A stretch of DNA of 64,000 nt. Origin: Micromonospora eburnea (lineage in GTDB: Bacteria > Actinomycetota > Actinomycetes > Mycobacteriales > Micromonosporaceae). This document shows, in pieces, positions 50,348 to 58,850 of this stretch. The stretch spans positions 124,001-188,000 of the forward strand of contig NZ_FMHY01000002.1 in the NCBI RefSeq assembly GCF_900090225.1, in the 5' to 3' direction. The first letter of the stretch is position 1. Each line of letters opens with the position of its first letter. Made by a program: the position numbers and the translations under genes. Below the pieces are notes generated by a model that was not told where the DNA came from, did not search any database, and saw only the letters and a program-made list of their open reading frames with translations.

Positions 50348-51268
50348 TCACTGCGGGCTCCAAGCCCGCGCCGAGGGGTCCCAGACGCCAATCGCTGTTG
50401 CATCGAGCACGGGATCGAAAATCTGGCTCGCGAGGCTTATGGCGGTGTCGTAGTCCGGGACGGTGCCGGGTGCCTCTGCTGCGATTCTCGGGTAGCGTGC
50501 GCCCCAGCCGATAGTGTCGGGAACGACGAATCGTTCGGGAAGCTCGATCTTGCGCATCGCCGCGTTGCTGACGACAGCGGTGCGCAGTGCTTCGGCGCTG
50601 AAGGCGTGTGTGATGGCGATGATCGCGATGTCGACAAGGTCCTTGACCCGGCTGCTGCTCGCCGGCTGCCCGTCTCGGGCGTAGGTACCGATGGTCGCGC
50701 AGAGCTTGTCGGCCATATGGTCCGCGATCGGAAAGACGCGATAGTTCGGCCGAACGAGTCCCTCGATGTTCAGTGGCGTCAGCGGAGCGACGACGTCTGG
50801 TGTGCCTGTCATGACGGTGCCGACAACAACATCGATGTGGAAGCCGGCAAACGACGTCGGGCCGAGTCGCGCGTTGACGTGTACGCGGGCTCCTTTGGCC
50901 TCTTCATGGAGGGGAGCGACGCGTGTGACGTCGAAGGCGAAGTGATCGCCGAGGTCGATCCGGAGCGCGGCGCGCAGTGCGTCGACGGCGTCGTTGACAT
51001 CGGCGTCGGTGGCGTCGAAGAACACGTCGACGTCCTTGCTGTGCCGGGCCGTGGCGAGCCGGGCCAACAGCGCCCCGGCGCCCTTGAGCACCCACCGATC
51101 GGCGTCGTCGGATCTGAACAACCGGGCGAGTGTCCGGTCGTAGGCGAACTGACGCTGGAGTTCGTCGAGCCGATAGCGCCGGTCAACTCGCGCGATCTGC
51201 CCGAAGCGTTCCTTGAGTGCTGTCCTGAACGCCGAAGGCGTCTCATACCGGAACGTGGATCCGCTCAT
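50348..51268 (-). CDS. abiEii: AbiEii/AbiGii-type nucleotidyltransferase toxin
   Basis: A 306-residue toxin of a type IV toxin-antitoxin system. DNA polymerase beta-like motif I is in RWVLKGAGALLARLATARHS, with the catalytic Asp pair in KDVDVFFDATDADV. Further motifs are VRPNYRVFPIADHMADKLCA (Lys motif) and SSRVKDLVDIAIIA (Asp motif). AbiEii enzymes transfer nucleotides to targets such as tRNA and inhibit growth, and the system aborts phage infection in Lactococcus. The start overlaps the antitoxin stop by ATGA. It lies on a mobile island, as such systems often do. Confidence 0.9.
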   Translation of the reverse strand: MSGSTFRYETPSAFRTALKERFGQIARVDRRYRLDELQRQFAYDRTLARLFRSDDADRWVLKGAGALLARLATARHSKDVDVFFDATDADVNDAVDALRAALRIDLGDHFAFDVTRVAPLHEEAKGARVHVNARLGPTSFAGFHIDVVVGTVMTGTPDVVAPLTPLNIEGLVRPNYRVFPIADHMADKLCATIGTYARDGQPASSSRVKDLVDIAIIAITHAFSAEALRTAVVSNAAMRKIELPERFVVPDTIGWGARYPRIAAEAPGTVPDYDTAISLASQIFDPVLDATAIGVWDPSARAWSPQ

Positions 51269-51915
51269 CTACGCGTCTCCTCGCCGACGAGTACCCGGAC
51301 GAACTCTGCCGGGTCGGAGTGGCCGTAGGCGGCCGCTTGTGGCGCGACGATGGCCTTGAGCGCGTCTTTGTGCAGAAGGCCCAGAGCGAGGGCGTCATGC
51401 ACGACCTGTGCCACCGCGGACTCGTCCTCCCCGTCGGCGAGCAGATCGTCGATGATCGCTGGCACGGTCCGTACCGGCAGTCCACCCCAGACCTCCCAAC
51501 TATCCGGGGCGATCTGCGAACGGACGCGCAACTTGATGTCGTTGCGGCGAGGTCGCAGCCGGGTGGTGGCGTAGAACTCGTGCTGATGCGGAATCAGGTC
51601 ACCGAGGCCGCGCAGATGCGCGGCGCTGCGGTGGCTGACGATGGCATCGGGGGCGGCGATGCGCTCGTGCCACGACTTGGCGCCCCCGAGTTGCAGCCAG
51701 GCCGCGCGTAGCGGATCCAGCTCTGGGTCTTCGGGCACGCCCGTGAGCCGGTACACGCGTGCGGCCTGATCCGCGATGGCAAGCGTCCCGTCGTCGACGA
51801 GTCGTTTCAGGTCCTGCCGGGACACATCAAGACGGCGAGCTTGTCCCGCGGTGATCATGCCCCATTGCTCGCTGGCCACCGGGCTGATCGCAGCCAGCGC
51901 CGTACGCCTCGACAT
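51265..51915 (-). CDS. abiEi: AbiEi-type antitoxin
   Basis: A 216-residue protein with an N-terminal winged helix (WGMITAGQARRLDVSRQDLK, RLVDDGTLAIADQAARVYRL) typical of the AbiEi_4 antitoxin domain. A C-terminal domain follows (DAIVSHRSAAHLRGLGDLIP, GLPVRTVPAIIDDLLADGED). The family represses its own promoter and counteracts AbiEii without binding it directly. ATG 51915 is internal to a longer frame whose upstream part is not conserved. It leads the two-gene operon. Confidence 0.88.
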   Translation of the reverse strand: MSRRTALAAISPVASEQWGMITAGQARRLDVSRQDLKRLVDDGTLAIADQAARVYRLTGVPEDPELDPLRAAWLQLGGAKSWHERIAAPDAIVSHRSAAHLRGLGDLIPHQHEFYATTRLRPRRNDIKLRVRSQIAPDSWEVWGGLPVRTVPAIIDDLLADGEDESAVAQVVHDALALGLLHKDALKAIVAPQAAAYGHSDPAEFVRVLVGEETRR

Positions 51916-52214
51916 GGAGCGAGCGTAACAGTATTGCGACGATCGCTCCATCCGGGCATTGCAGTGGTGGTGGACCCCCGGGTCGCGGCGGAACGGGCAG
52001 CGAGCGGACCGCACCGGCGTCACGGGTGCTCCACGGGTGCTCGGATGTTCCGATGCCCGGACGGATTTACGGCACGACTCCCGGATTCGCGCCTCTGCCA
52101 GCCACTCACCGCGGCGTCGATCTCGATAGGCACGCCGCAGGCCAGCATCAACGAGGCCGGACGACGCGCCCGGAATCCGGACGGCGCGCGAACGGTAGCA
52201 CTCTGTCCTCTTCC

Positions 52215-52400
52215 GAGGACTTTAATCCTTAGGTTCGGGGTTCGAGTCCTCGGCGGCCCACGTTTTAACTGGGAAAATAGTTAGACATCACTGTCTTTTT
52301 CCGCTCTCGGCGCGGGCATCTATCGGATTTGGGGCTTTGGTGTGCGAGCACCCACCGAGCACCCAGCGATGGAATGACGCCAGGCGACGTCGCTCGCCGC
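52215..52400 (+). repeat. Attachment-site repeat, copy 2 (attR-like)
   Basis: GAGGACTTTAATCC is the tRNA-Lys 3' half with one T missing in the anticodon loop, followed by the intact T arm and CGGCGGCCCA to 52260. The sequence continues as TTTTAACTGGGAAAATAG, ATCACTGTC, TCGGATTTGGGG and GAGCACCCACCGAGCACCC, like copy 1. There is no 5' tRNA half, so this is not a tRNA gene. Confidence 0.85.
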
Positions 52401-52770
52401 TGCTGGTGGAGCGCGGCCCGGTGCTGCGGGGCGGCGCACTCGGCAGCGACGGCGTGGGCCGCCTCTGCCCTTTGGTCAGGCCACCTGCTGGCGTCGGTGT
52501 TGGGTGCGTGGGCGGAGCGCCGAGGTGTGGCTCCGGCGATAGGTGAATGCGGTGCGGGTGTCTGGGTTGTGCGAGGTAGCCGGCCGGATGCGGTCGAGCG
52601 CTCTGGTGTGTCGGCCGCATCCGGCGTCGCGCACCCATCGCGAACGCGAGTGTTACGGGCGCTACGCGGTTCGTCCACGTCCTTGGCGGCGGGGGACGAG
52701 TTTGGCGGCGGCGCGGTTCTCCGCATGGCGTACCTGTCGCCTCCAGACAGAGAGGGCGTCGTAGGTTGGC
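52401..52770. other. Gene-free stretch after the second att copy
   Basis: I see no credible gene: open frames on both strands are long only because of GC content and lack motif or ribosome binding site. The segment may hold degraded mobile-element DNA and the promoter of the gene at 52771. Confidence 0.5.
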
Positions 52771-54852
52771 ATGGTGCAGTCCCTCGCCGCTCATCTTCGT
52801 ACCCTGACCCAGGAGCAGCTCACCACTCTGGTCGCGAAACGTCGCGACGCGACCATCGAGCCTGCGCCGAAGACCGCCGAGCAGCTCGCCGTACGGCTGC
52901 TTCACCCGTCGTCGATGGCGGCTGCCTGTGCGTTGCTTACCCTGCCGCAGCTCCAAGTGGGCGAGGCCGCGGCGGCGCTGGGCGACGGGTGGGCCACCGC
53001 GCGGCTGGCGGCCCTGTTGGGCGTACCGGAGGGCGACGCGGACCTGGCCGCGGCGCTGCGCCGCCTCACCGAGCTCGCCCTGATCTGGCCGTACGCCGAC
53101 GGCTTCGCGGCGGCACATCTGAGCGCGGTGTGGCCGCACCCGCTGGACCTCGGGCCCGGCGCCGCCGAGCTGTTCAACACCCGGAACATGACCGAGCTGC
53201 GCAGGCTGGCGAAGGTGTACGGCATCCCCGTTACGGGCCGCGGCAAGGACGAGTTGATCGTTGCGCTGGTCGGCCGGCTGGCGCGGCCGGAGAACGTGCG
53301 CCGGCTCGTGGCGCAGGCCCCCGCCGACGTTCGCGTCCGGCTCGCCGCGCTCGCCTCGCGGCCGGCACAGCCCGTCCATCTGCGAGGGATCATGTTCGGA
53401 TCGGCCGGGGTGGCGCTGCCGTGGGCCGCCGAGCGTGGTCTCGTCGTCGGCTCCGCATGGGGCGTCGAGGAGATGCCCCGCGAGGTCGCCCTCGCGCTGC
53501 GGGAGGGCTACGTCGCTGCGTTCGACCCGCAGCCGCCGGCCGTGCCTACCACCCCGGTCGAGCCAAGGGACGCCGAACGGGAGGCCGCAGCCGCCGCCTC
53601 GGAGACCCTCGCCGCGATCACCGCGATCGTCGGAACCATGAGCGGCGGCCCGGTGTCTCTGCTCAAGACGGGCGGCCTCGGCGTACGCGAACTGCGCCGG
53701 ATCGCCAAGTCGTCCGGCCAGGACGAGGATCCTGCCCGCCTGACCATCGAACTGCTCGCCGCGGGCGGCCTCACCGAGGCCTCGGACACCGGTCTCGCCC
53801 TCTCGGTGGCCTATGACGAGTTCGCCGCCGCCGAACCTGCGGACCAGCTGGTCGACATCATTCAGACCTGGCTGACGATGCCCGCGTGCCCGCTCGCCCC
53901 GGCCGACTCCACTGCGGTCTCCTCCCGCGCCCTCTACTGGGACGAGGGCGAGGAGATGACGTTGACGGCTCTGCGCGCCCTGACCTTGCGCACTCTCGCC
54001 GACGTCTTACCCGAAGGCCACGCCACCGACCCCGGCACGCTGGCCGACCGGCTGGCCTGGCAGAGCCCTGTCCTGACCGACCAGGCCGACGAGGATCTGC
54101 ACCGATACGTCACCGGCATCTGGCGGGAAGCCCACCAGCTCGGTCTGCTCGCTCACGGAACAGCGACCAGGCTTTGCCGTAGCCTGCTTACCGGTGACGC
54201 TGACGCGACTCACCGGCACGCTCAGGCCATGCTGCCCCGGTCCCGCGACACGGTCCTGTTGCAGAACGACCTCACCGCGGTGGTGACCGGCACCCCCTCG
54301 GCAAACCTGCTGGCTCTGCTGGACGGCACGGCCACGCCAGAGTCCCGCAGCGGCGCCTGGACCTGGCGCTTCTCGCCGGCCAGCATCCGCGGCGCACTCG
54401 ACGCCGGAAACACCCCGGCCGGCCTGCTCGCCCGGATCACCGAGGTGGCCGAAGGCGGCCGCGTGCCGCAGACACTCACCTACCTGATCAACGACGTAGC
54501 CCGCCGATACGGCCGCGTTCAGGTACGCCCAGCCGGCTGCTGCCTGTGCAGCGACGACGAAACCCTGCTCACCGAGATCCTCAACACCCGCTCGCTGCAG
54601 GCCCTGCACCTGGTCCGGCTCGCCCCGACCGTGCTCGCCAGCGCAAAATCGCAGGCCGAAACCCTGGCCGCACTGCGCGCCGCCGGCCACGCCCCGGCCG
54701 GCTTCCGCCTCGACGGCAGCCCAGCGATCGAGATCCCGCGACGACGCCGCGCCGAGCCATCACCCACCGAGCCGGACAGCGGTGACATGTTCCCGCTGCC
54801 ACGCCTGAGCGACCCGGCCGACGTCGCACGGACCCTGCTCGGCAACCGCTGA
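52771..54852 (+). CDS. Helicase-associated (XPB-partner type) domain protein
   Basis: A 693-residue protein of the actinobacterial helicase-associated family. It starts MVQSLAAHLRTLTQEQLTTL. A SAP-like or helical N-domain includes ELFNTRNMTELRRLAKVYGI, followed by GRGKDELIVALVGRL. The C-terminal helicase-associated domain reads VLLQNDLTAVVTGTPSANLL, RFSPASIRGALDAGN and VPQTLTYLINDVARRYGRVQ. No DEAD/H helicase motifs are present. Homologues are often next to an XPB/Ssl2 helicase gene and probably assist DNA repair. No such helicase is adjacent here, and the gene sits between two att-like repeats. Confidence 0.8.
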   Translation: MVQSLAAHLRTLTQEQLTTLVAKRRDATIEPAPKTAEQLAVRLLHPSSMAAACALLTLPQLQVGEAAAALGDGWATARLAALLGVPEGDADLAAALRRLTELALIWPYADGFAAAHLSAVWPHPLDLGPGAAELFNTRNMTELRRLAKVYGIPVTGRGKDELIVALVGRLARPENVRRLVAQAPADVRVRLAALASRPAQPVHLRGIMFGSAGVALPWAAERGLVVGSAWGVEEMPREVALALREGYVAAFDPQPPAVPTTPVEPRDAEREAAAAASETLAAITAIVGTMSGGPVSLLKTGGLGVRELRRIAKSSGQDEDPARLTIELLAAGGLTEASDTGLALSVAYDEFAAAEPADQLVDIIQTWLTMPACPLAPADSTAVSSRALYWDEGEEMTLTALRALTLRTLADVLPEGHATDPGTLADRLAWQSPVLTDQADEDLHRYVTGIWREAHQLGLLAHGTATRLCRSLLTGDADATHRHAQAMLPRSRDTVLLQNDLTAVVTGTPSANLLALLDGTATPESRSGAWTWRFSPASIRGALDAGNTPAGLLARITEVAEGGRVPQTLTYLINDVARRYGRVQVRPAGCCLCSDDETLLTEILNTRSLQALHLVRLAPTVLASAKSQAETLAALRAAGHAPAGFRLDGSPAIEIPRRRRAEPSPTEPDSGDMFPLPRLSDPADVARTLLGNR

Positions 54853-54879
54853 CGAGCGAGGCTCGGGACGGTCCGGCGC

Positions 54880-55320
54880 TCAGGCCGGGCGCCGCCATCG
54901 TTCGAGGACCTGATCGATGTCGTCCTGGACGCGTTCCCGGGCCTGCTCCCGTGGCACACCGGCCATCAGCAGCTCGTCGTACGCGGTGTCCTCGTGCCGC
55001 ACGGAGGCGACCACGGCCCGGGTCACGGCGTCCGGGCCAAGCGCCCGACCGGCTGCGCTGCGCCCCCACCCGGCCGCTGCCGCGGGTGCCGGTGTGTCGG
55101 CTGATCGCCGCCGCCCGCATCGGCGGGCAGCTGGGAACCGCCGGCCGATCTGTTCGGCCAGATCCTGCTGGAACCGCTCGTCCGCGACCTCCCGCCGCTG
55201 CCGGTCCCGCTCGCGGCGGCGAGCACGGGCCTCCTCGTCGGACAGGCACTGCTGCTCGGCCTGCTCGACCGCGGCCTCTCCGACCAGCAGCCCCCTGCAC
55301 GGTGTCGCGGCCAGCCGCAA
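54880..55320 (-). pseudogene. Frameshifted, 5'-truncated DUF2293 gene
   Basis: The reading frame gives AAVEQAEQQCLSDEEARARR, then DERFQQDLAEQIGRRFP. Near 55130 the family sequence moves to another frame (CPPMRAAAISRHTGTRGSGR) and near 55063 it returns as GRSAAGRALGPDAV and VRHEDTAYDELLMAGVPREQ. These are the DUF2293 motifs in order. The roughly 100-residue N-terminal zinc-binding half is missing and replaced by unrelated sequence past about 55300. Two indels plus a truncation indicate a dead gene, or sequencing error at the two indels. Confidence 0.7.
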
Positions 55321-55324
55321 AGGA

Positions 55325-55466
55325 TCTTGTTGCCTTCGGGCCTACCTGCGCCTGCTGGACCACCCGGAGGAGGACGTCCGAGCGACCGCGGCGATCTGCC
55401 TCGGCCACCGGGCCCGCATCCACCGCCGACTCGACACCGACCGGGTCATCCCTGGGCTGCGCTTGA
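55325..55466 (+). pseudogene. HEAT-repeat protein fragment
   Basis: The plus strand reads AYLRLLDHPEEDVRATAAIC, then LGHRARIHRRLDTDRVIPGL. This is the typical central unit of actinobacterial HEAT-repeat domain proteins (LDHPDxDVRATAAICLGHLARIH). It lacks both ends: the DUF2293 remnant abuts its start and the third repeat copy begins at its 3' end. It is not translated as such. Confidence 0.65.
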
Positions 55467-55545
55467 ACTGGGAAAATGGGTCGGCACCACTGCCATTCTC
55501 CGCCCCTCGCGCGGCACTTGTCGGATTCTGGGTGGTGTGCGGTGT
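55461..55545 (+). repeat. Attachment-flank repeat, copy 3 (partial)
   Basis: The segment begins GCTTGAACTGGGAAAATGG and continues GGCACCACTGCCATTC and GGCACTTGTCGGATTCTGGG. It matches the region just downstream of the tRNA 3' end in copies 1 and 2. The tRNA portion itself is absent here. It ends about 20 bases before the response regulator stop and probably marks the right edge of the accessory region. Confidence 0.7.
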
Positions 55546-55567
55546 CGTGGGGCGTGGTGGCGGCCGT

Positions 55568-56221
55568 TCAGGCAGTTTCGATGATCCGGTTCTCCCATGC
55601 CCAGACGGCGATCTCGGTGCGGTTACGCAGGCCGAGTTTCGTCTGGATCGTCGACACGTGGCTCTTGACCGTGCTCAGGGAGATGAACAGCTCGGCGCCG
55701 ATCTCCAGGTTGGTCCGGCCCCGTGCGATCTCCCGTACCACCTCGATCTCGCGTTCCGACAACGACGGTAGCGACTTGTCGGGTTTCGCTGCCGGCGTGG
55801 TCAGGTGACGTAGAAGTCGCACGGTGACAGACGGGGAGACGAGCGCGTCTCCGTTGTGGGCCGCGCGGACCGCCTCGACGAGCAGGGCTGGACCGGCGTC
55901 CTTGAGGATGAAGCCGACCGCGCCGCCACGCAGGGCCCCGTACACGTACTCGTCGAGGTCGAATGTGGTGACCACGATGACCCGCATCGGGTTGGGTACG
56001 CCGGGCCCGGCCAATGCCCGGGTCACCTCGATGCCGTCGAGCCGGGGCATCCGGATGTCCACCAGGCAGACATCGGGGCGCAGCCGGCGGGCCTGCGCGA
56101 TCGCATCGACGCCGTCTGACGCCTCGGCGATGACGTTGATGTCCGGTTGGTCTTCGAGGATGAGCCGTAGGCCACCGCGGATCATCGCCTGGTCGTCGGC
56201 GAGCAGTACGCGGATCGTCAT
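55568..56221 (-). CDS. NarL/FixJ-type response regulator
   Basis: A 217-residue two-component regulator. The receiver domain has IRVLLADDQAMIRGGLRLIL (acidic pair), the phospho-acceptor Asp in DVCLVDIRMPRLDGIEV, VIVVTTFDLDEYV (Thr) and FILKDAGP (Lys). A LuxR-type helix-turn-helix closes the protein: SLSEREIEVVREIARGRTNL and LFISLSTVKSHVSTIQTKLG. It overlaps the histidine kinase stop by ATGA and probably controls the divergent ABC export genes at 57978-59818. Confidence 0.95.
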   Translation of the reverse strand: MTIRVLLADDQAMIRGGLRLILEDQPDINVIAEASDGVDAIAQARRLRPDVCLVDIRMPRLDGIEVTRALAGPGVPNPMRVIVVTTFDLDEYVYGALRGGAVGFILKDAGPALLVEAVRAAHNGDALVSPSVTVRLLRHLTTPAAKPDKSLPSLSEREIEVVREIARGRTNLEIGAELFISLSTVKSHVSTIQTKLGLRNRTEIAVWAWENRIIETA

Positions 56222-57369
56222 CGCGGCCGTCCATCCTGCGTCGGCAGGGTGGCCAGGACCGACCAGCCGGCGTCGGGGAGGGGGCCAGCGTGCAGCGTAC
56301 CGCCGAGTGTTTCGACGCGTTCACGCATGCCGATGAGGCCGTATCCACCGCGATTCGCGACGCGGGTCGGGCCCGGTTGCGCGTCATCGATCACCTCGAC
56401 CCTGACACCGGAGGGATCCTGGTCGACGGTGACGGCGACGCTGTGGGCGTGCGGCGCGTGGCGGGCCACGTTCGTCAACGCCTCCCGGACGACCCGGTAC
56501 ACGGTGTTGGTCACCTCCGGCGGCCACGCCGCGCTCTCGTCGGGTACGCGCAGGCGCACCGGCGGGCCTTGCCGACTGAAGCGCTCGACGAGTACGTCGA
56601 GCTGTTCCGGCCCGGCCGAGGCGGGCGGCGCGTCCTCGGTGTCGCGCAACAGACCTACCACGCGACGCATCGCGCGCAGCGCCTCGGCACCGGCGGCCTC
56701 GATCCCCGTCAGCGACTCGGCCACCTGCTCCGGGTTCTTCCGCGCGACGAGCTGAGCGGCCTGCGCCTGGATCAGCATGCCGGTGATGTGGTGGGCAACC
56801 ACGTCGTGCAGCTCCCGGGCCAGCTCCAGCCGCTCGTCTCGGCGTACCTTCTCGCCGGTGGCCGCCGCCCGTTCGTCGAGCAGGCGCAGCGCCAGTCCGA
56901 CCCCGACCGCGCCGAGCCAGGCCGCCGCGTTGATCACCCAGACCCCCGTGGCGCCCGAGGGGTGCGGCCGGGCGGCGAGAAAGGCGCCGCAGAACAGCAC
57001 GAGCCATCCGGTGGCAAGTCCACCAGCCGGTACGGGAGGCAGCGTGCGCACGGCCGAGCCGACGAGCACGGCGAGCGCCAGCGCCATGGCCGGCCCCGGC
57101 TCGGTCGGCAGGTGGAACACCCGGGCTGCCGCGACGGCCAGTCCAGCGATCACGAGACCGGCGACGGCCGTCAACGCCCGCTGCCGCCGTCGTACCAGCG
57201 CCAGCGCACAGACCACGACGGCGGCCCCACCGCCCGCGAGCCAGTACCGGGCGCCCCACGTCTGGGCGAACGCCACGAACTGGGTGCCGATCACGGCGAG
57301 GAAGAGCACGGCGAGTCCCGCCGTGGTCACGGTCCCGAGCCGCCGGTCCCAGATGTTCACCCTGGTCAC
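56218..57369 (-). CDS. Sensor histidine kinase (NarL-partner type)
   Basis: A 383-residue membrane kinase. Five or six helices (VTTAGLAVLFLAVIGTQFVA, YWLAGGGAAVVVCALALV, AMALALAVLVGSAVRTLPP) form a DUF7134-like sensor. The HisKA_3 box is in ELARELHDVVAHHITGMLIQ, where the His after Leu-Glu is the phosphorylation site. The ATP-binding domain has VREALTNVARHAPHAHSV (N box) and GGYGLIGMRERVETLGG (G box). GTG 57369 lies one base after the upstream stop; GTG 57360 is an alternative. The signal is unknown. Confidence 0.92.
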   Translation of the reverse strand: MTRVNIWDRRLGTVTTAGLAVLFLAVIGTQFVAFAQTWGARYWLAGGGAAVVVCALALVRRRQRALTAVAGLVIAGLAVAAARVFHLPTEPGPAMALALAVLVGSAVRTLPPVPAGGLATGWLVLFCGAFLAARPHPSGATGVWVINAAAWLGAVGVGLALRLLDERAAATGEKVRRDERLELARELHDVVAHHITGMLIQAQAAQLVARKNPEQVAESLTGIEAAGAEALRAMRRVVGLLRDTEDAPPASAGPEQLDVLVERFSRQGPPVRLRVPDESAAWPPEVTNTVYRVVREALTNVARHAPHAHSVAVTVDQDPSGVRVEVIDDAQPGPTRVANRGGYGLIGMRERVETLGGTLHAGPLPDAGWSVLATLPTQDGRPR

Positions 57370-57370
57370 G

Positions 57371-57859
57371 CTACGAGAGCCGCCCGACGATCCGCATGGT
57401 GAGCCCAAGCGCCACGGCGACCAGCCAGGTGACCGTGTTCAGGACGGTCACCGGGGTGAAGCCCATCGCGTCCGGGAGTGCCGTCAACCAGGTGCCCACC
57501 GCCACCGCGAACCCGCCCGCCGCAACAGCCGCGGCCTGCGGCCCCGGCAGCGTCCGGACTCCCGCGCCGACGAGCACGGCCAGCGCCAATGCGGTGACCG
57601 GTCCCGGCTCCTGCGGCAGGTCGGCGACGCGGGCCACGACGACGGCCACCGCAGCGGTCGCGATCCCGCCCGCCACCGGCCAGGTCCGCCGCGGCCCACG
57701 CAGCAGCGCGAGCACGCCCGCCACCACCCCGGCGAAACAGTCGAACAGCCAATAGGGGCTGCCCCAACTGGCCTCGATCAGATACGCCGTGAGCCCGAGC
57801 CCCGTGACGAAGAGCAGCCCCAGCACAAGGTTCGTCGCGGTTCGGTACGTCGTGTTCAT
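57371..57859 (-). CDS. Membrane protein paralogous to the kinase sensor domain
   Basis: A 162-residue protein of five helices with no other domain. Its segment LPQEPGPVTALALAVLVGAG followed by VRTLPG closely matches the kinase downstream at LPTEPGPAMALALAVLVGSA and VRTLPP. The C-terminal helix (LNTVTWLVAVALGLTMRIVG) also aligns with the kinase helix before its HisKA_3 box. It is thus a stand-alone copy of the sensor. It heads the operon with the kinase and regulator and may modulate sensing. Confidence 0.8.
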   Translation of the reverse strand: MNTTYRTATNLVLGLLFVTGLGLTAYLIEASWGSPYWLFDCFAGVVAGVLALLRGPRRTWPVAGGIATAAVAVVVARVADLPQEPGPVTALALAVLVGAGVRTLPGPQAAAVAAGGFAVAVGTWLTALPDAMGFTPVTVLNTVTWLVAVALGLTMRIVGRLS

Positions 57860-57977
57860 AGCGAGGACGGTAGAAGATCAGCGAGCCGCACGAACCGGCC
57901 AAAAGTAGGGCCCTCCTCCGTGCCTGCCCCTGCTTTGGACCGATGCCGGCCCGGCCCGCCGTTCACAGGATGAGCCC

Positions 57978-58850
57978 ATGGAAACACCACTCGTACTGCA
58001 CGCCGAGCGGCTCACCAAGCGGTACGGCCGCCGTGTGGCACTGGCCGACTGCGATCTCATGATCCCTCGCGGGCACATCGTCGGGCTTGTCGGCCCGAAC
58101 GGCGCCGGCAAGTCCACCCTGCTGCAACTGGCCTCCGGCCTGATCGGCCCGACCTCCGGCACGTTGTCCGTCCTCGGGTCCAGACCGGCAGCCAACGCGG
58201 CCCACCTGGCCCGGGTCGGCTTCGTTGCCCAGGACACCCCGCTGTACGCCTCGCTCAGCGTGGCCGACCACCTGAAGATGGGCGCGTGGCTGAACCCCTC
58301 CTGGGACCTGGCGCTGGCCGAGCGGCGGATCGCGGAGGTCGGCCTGGACCCCGCGCAGCAGGCGGGCCGGCTCTCCGGCGGCCAGCGGGCGCAGCTCGCG
58401 ATGACCATCGCCGCCGCGAAGCGACCCGAGCTGCTCATCTTCGACGAGCCCGCCGCCGCGCTGGACCCCCTGGCGCGCAGGGGCTTCATGCACAGTCTCG
58501 TGGAGTTCGTCGGTGAGTTGGGGGCCAGTGCCGTGCTCTCCTCACACTTGTTGAGCGATGTGGAGCAGGTCTGCGACTACCTCGTCGTACTCTGCGACTC
58601 GCGTATCCAGGTCGCCGGCCCGGTGCGGGAACTGCTCGCCTCGCACCACAGGGTCATCGGCGATCCGGCCACGATCGCCGGGGTCGAGGTCATCTGGGCG
58701 GAGCACGGCCGCGCCGTGGTTCGGGGTGACGCAGCGGTACGGGCCAGGGACGCCGGGCCGGTCACGCTGGAGGAGTTGGTCCTCGCCTACATGTCGCGGT
58801 CCGCCGTAACGGGTGCCGTGTCCCGCGAGAGCGCGGCGGTGGCGCGATGA
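57978..58850 (+). CDS. ABC transporter ATP-binding protein (ABC-2 exporter)
   Basis: A 290-residue ATPase. Walker A is in GLVGPNGAGKSTLLQLASGL near residue 40, the signature in AGRLSGGQRAQLAMTIAAAK, and Walker B in LLIFDEPAAALDPLARRGFM. HLLSDVEQVCDYLVVLCDSR carries the H loop. The C-terminal 80 residues form an accessory domain. The ATG is 118 bp from the divergent membrane-protein gene. The stop overlaps the permease start by ATGA. It probably exports a drug or antibiotic, but the substrate is unknown. Confidence 0.95.
   Translation: METPLVLHAERLTKRYGRRVALADCDLMIPRGHIVGLVGPNGAGKSTLLQLASGLIGPTSGTLSVLGSRPAANAAHLARVGFVAQDTPLYASLSVADHLKMGAWLNPSWDLALAERRIAEVGLDPAQQAGRLSGGQRAQLAMTIAAAKRPELLIFDEPAAALDPLARRGFMHSLVEFVGELGASAVLSSHLLSDVEQVCDYLVVLCDSRIQVAGPVRELLASHHRVIGDPATIAGVEVIWAEHGRAVVRGDAAVRARDAGPVTLEELVLAYMSRSAVTGAVSRESAAVAR

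Larger units (their letters stand above)
47770..52260. mobile_element. 4.5-kb genomic island at tRNA-Lys, integrase lost
   Basis: The DNA between the intact tRNA-Lys and a repeated tRNA 3' end (52215-52260) has the direct-repeat borders of a site-specific element. Inside are a frameshifted gene, a DUF6924 gene, a group II intron relic, a chimeric ORF, a small gene and the AbiE pair. No integrase, excisionase or replication gene is present. It is probably a deleted remnant. The island's gene density and GC content are lower than the core. Confidence 0.75.

Noticed and set aside
52215..52260. Second tRNA-Lys gene
   Set aside because: The 5' acceptor and D arm are missing and the anticodon loop has lost a base. 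It is an attachment-site copy.
52301..52770. Integrase remnant in the gene-free stretch
   Set aside because: No tyrosine recombinase motif (R...HxxR...Y) could be read in any frame.
55461..55545. Third complete att site with tRNA core
   Set aside because: Only the flank downstream of the tRNA end is present; the tRNA portion is absent.
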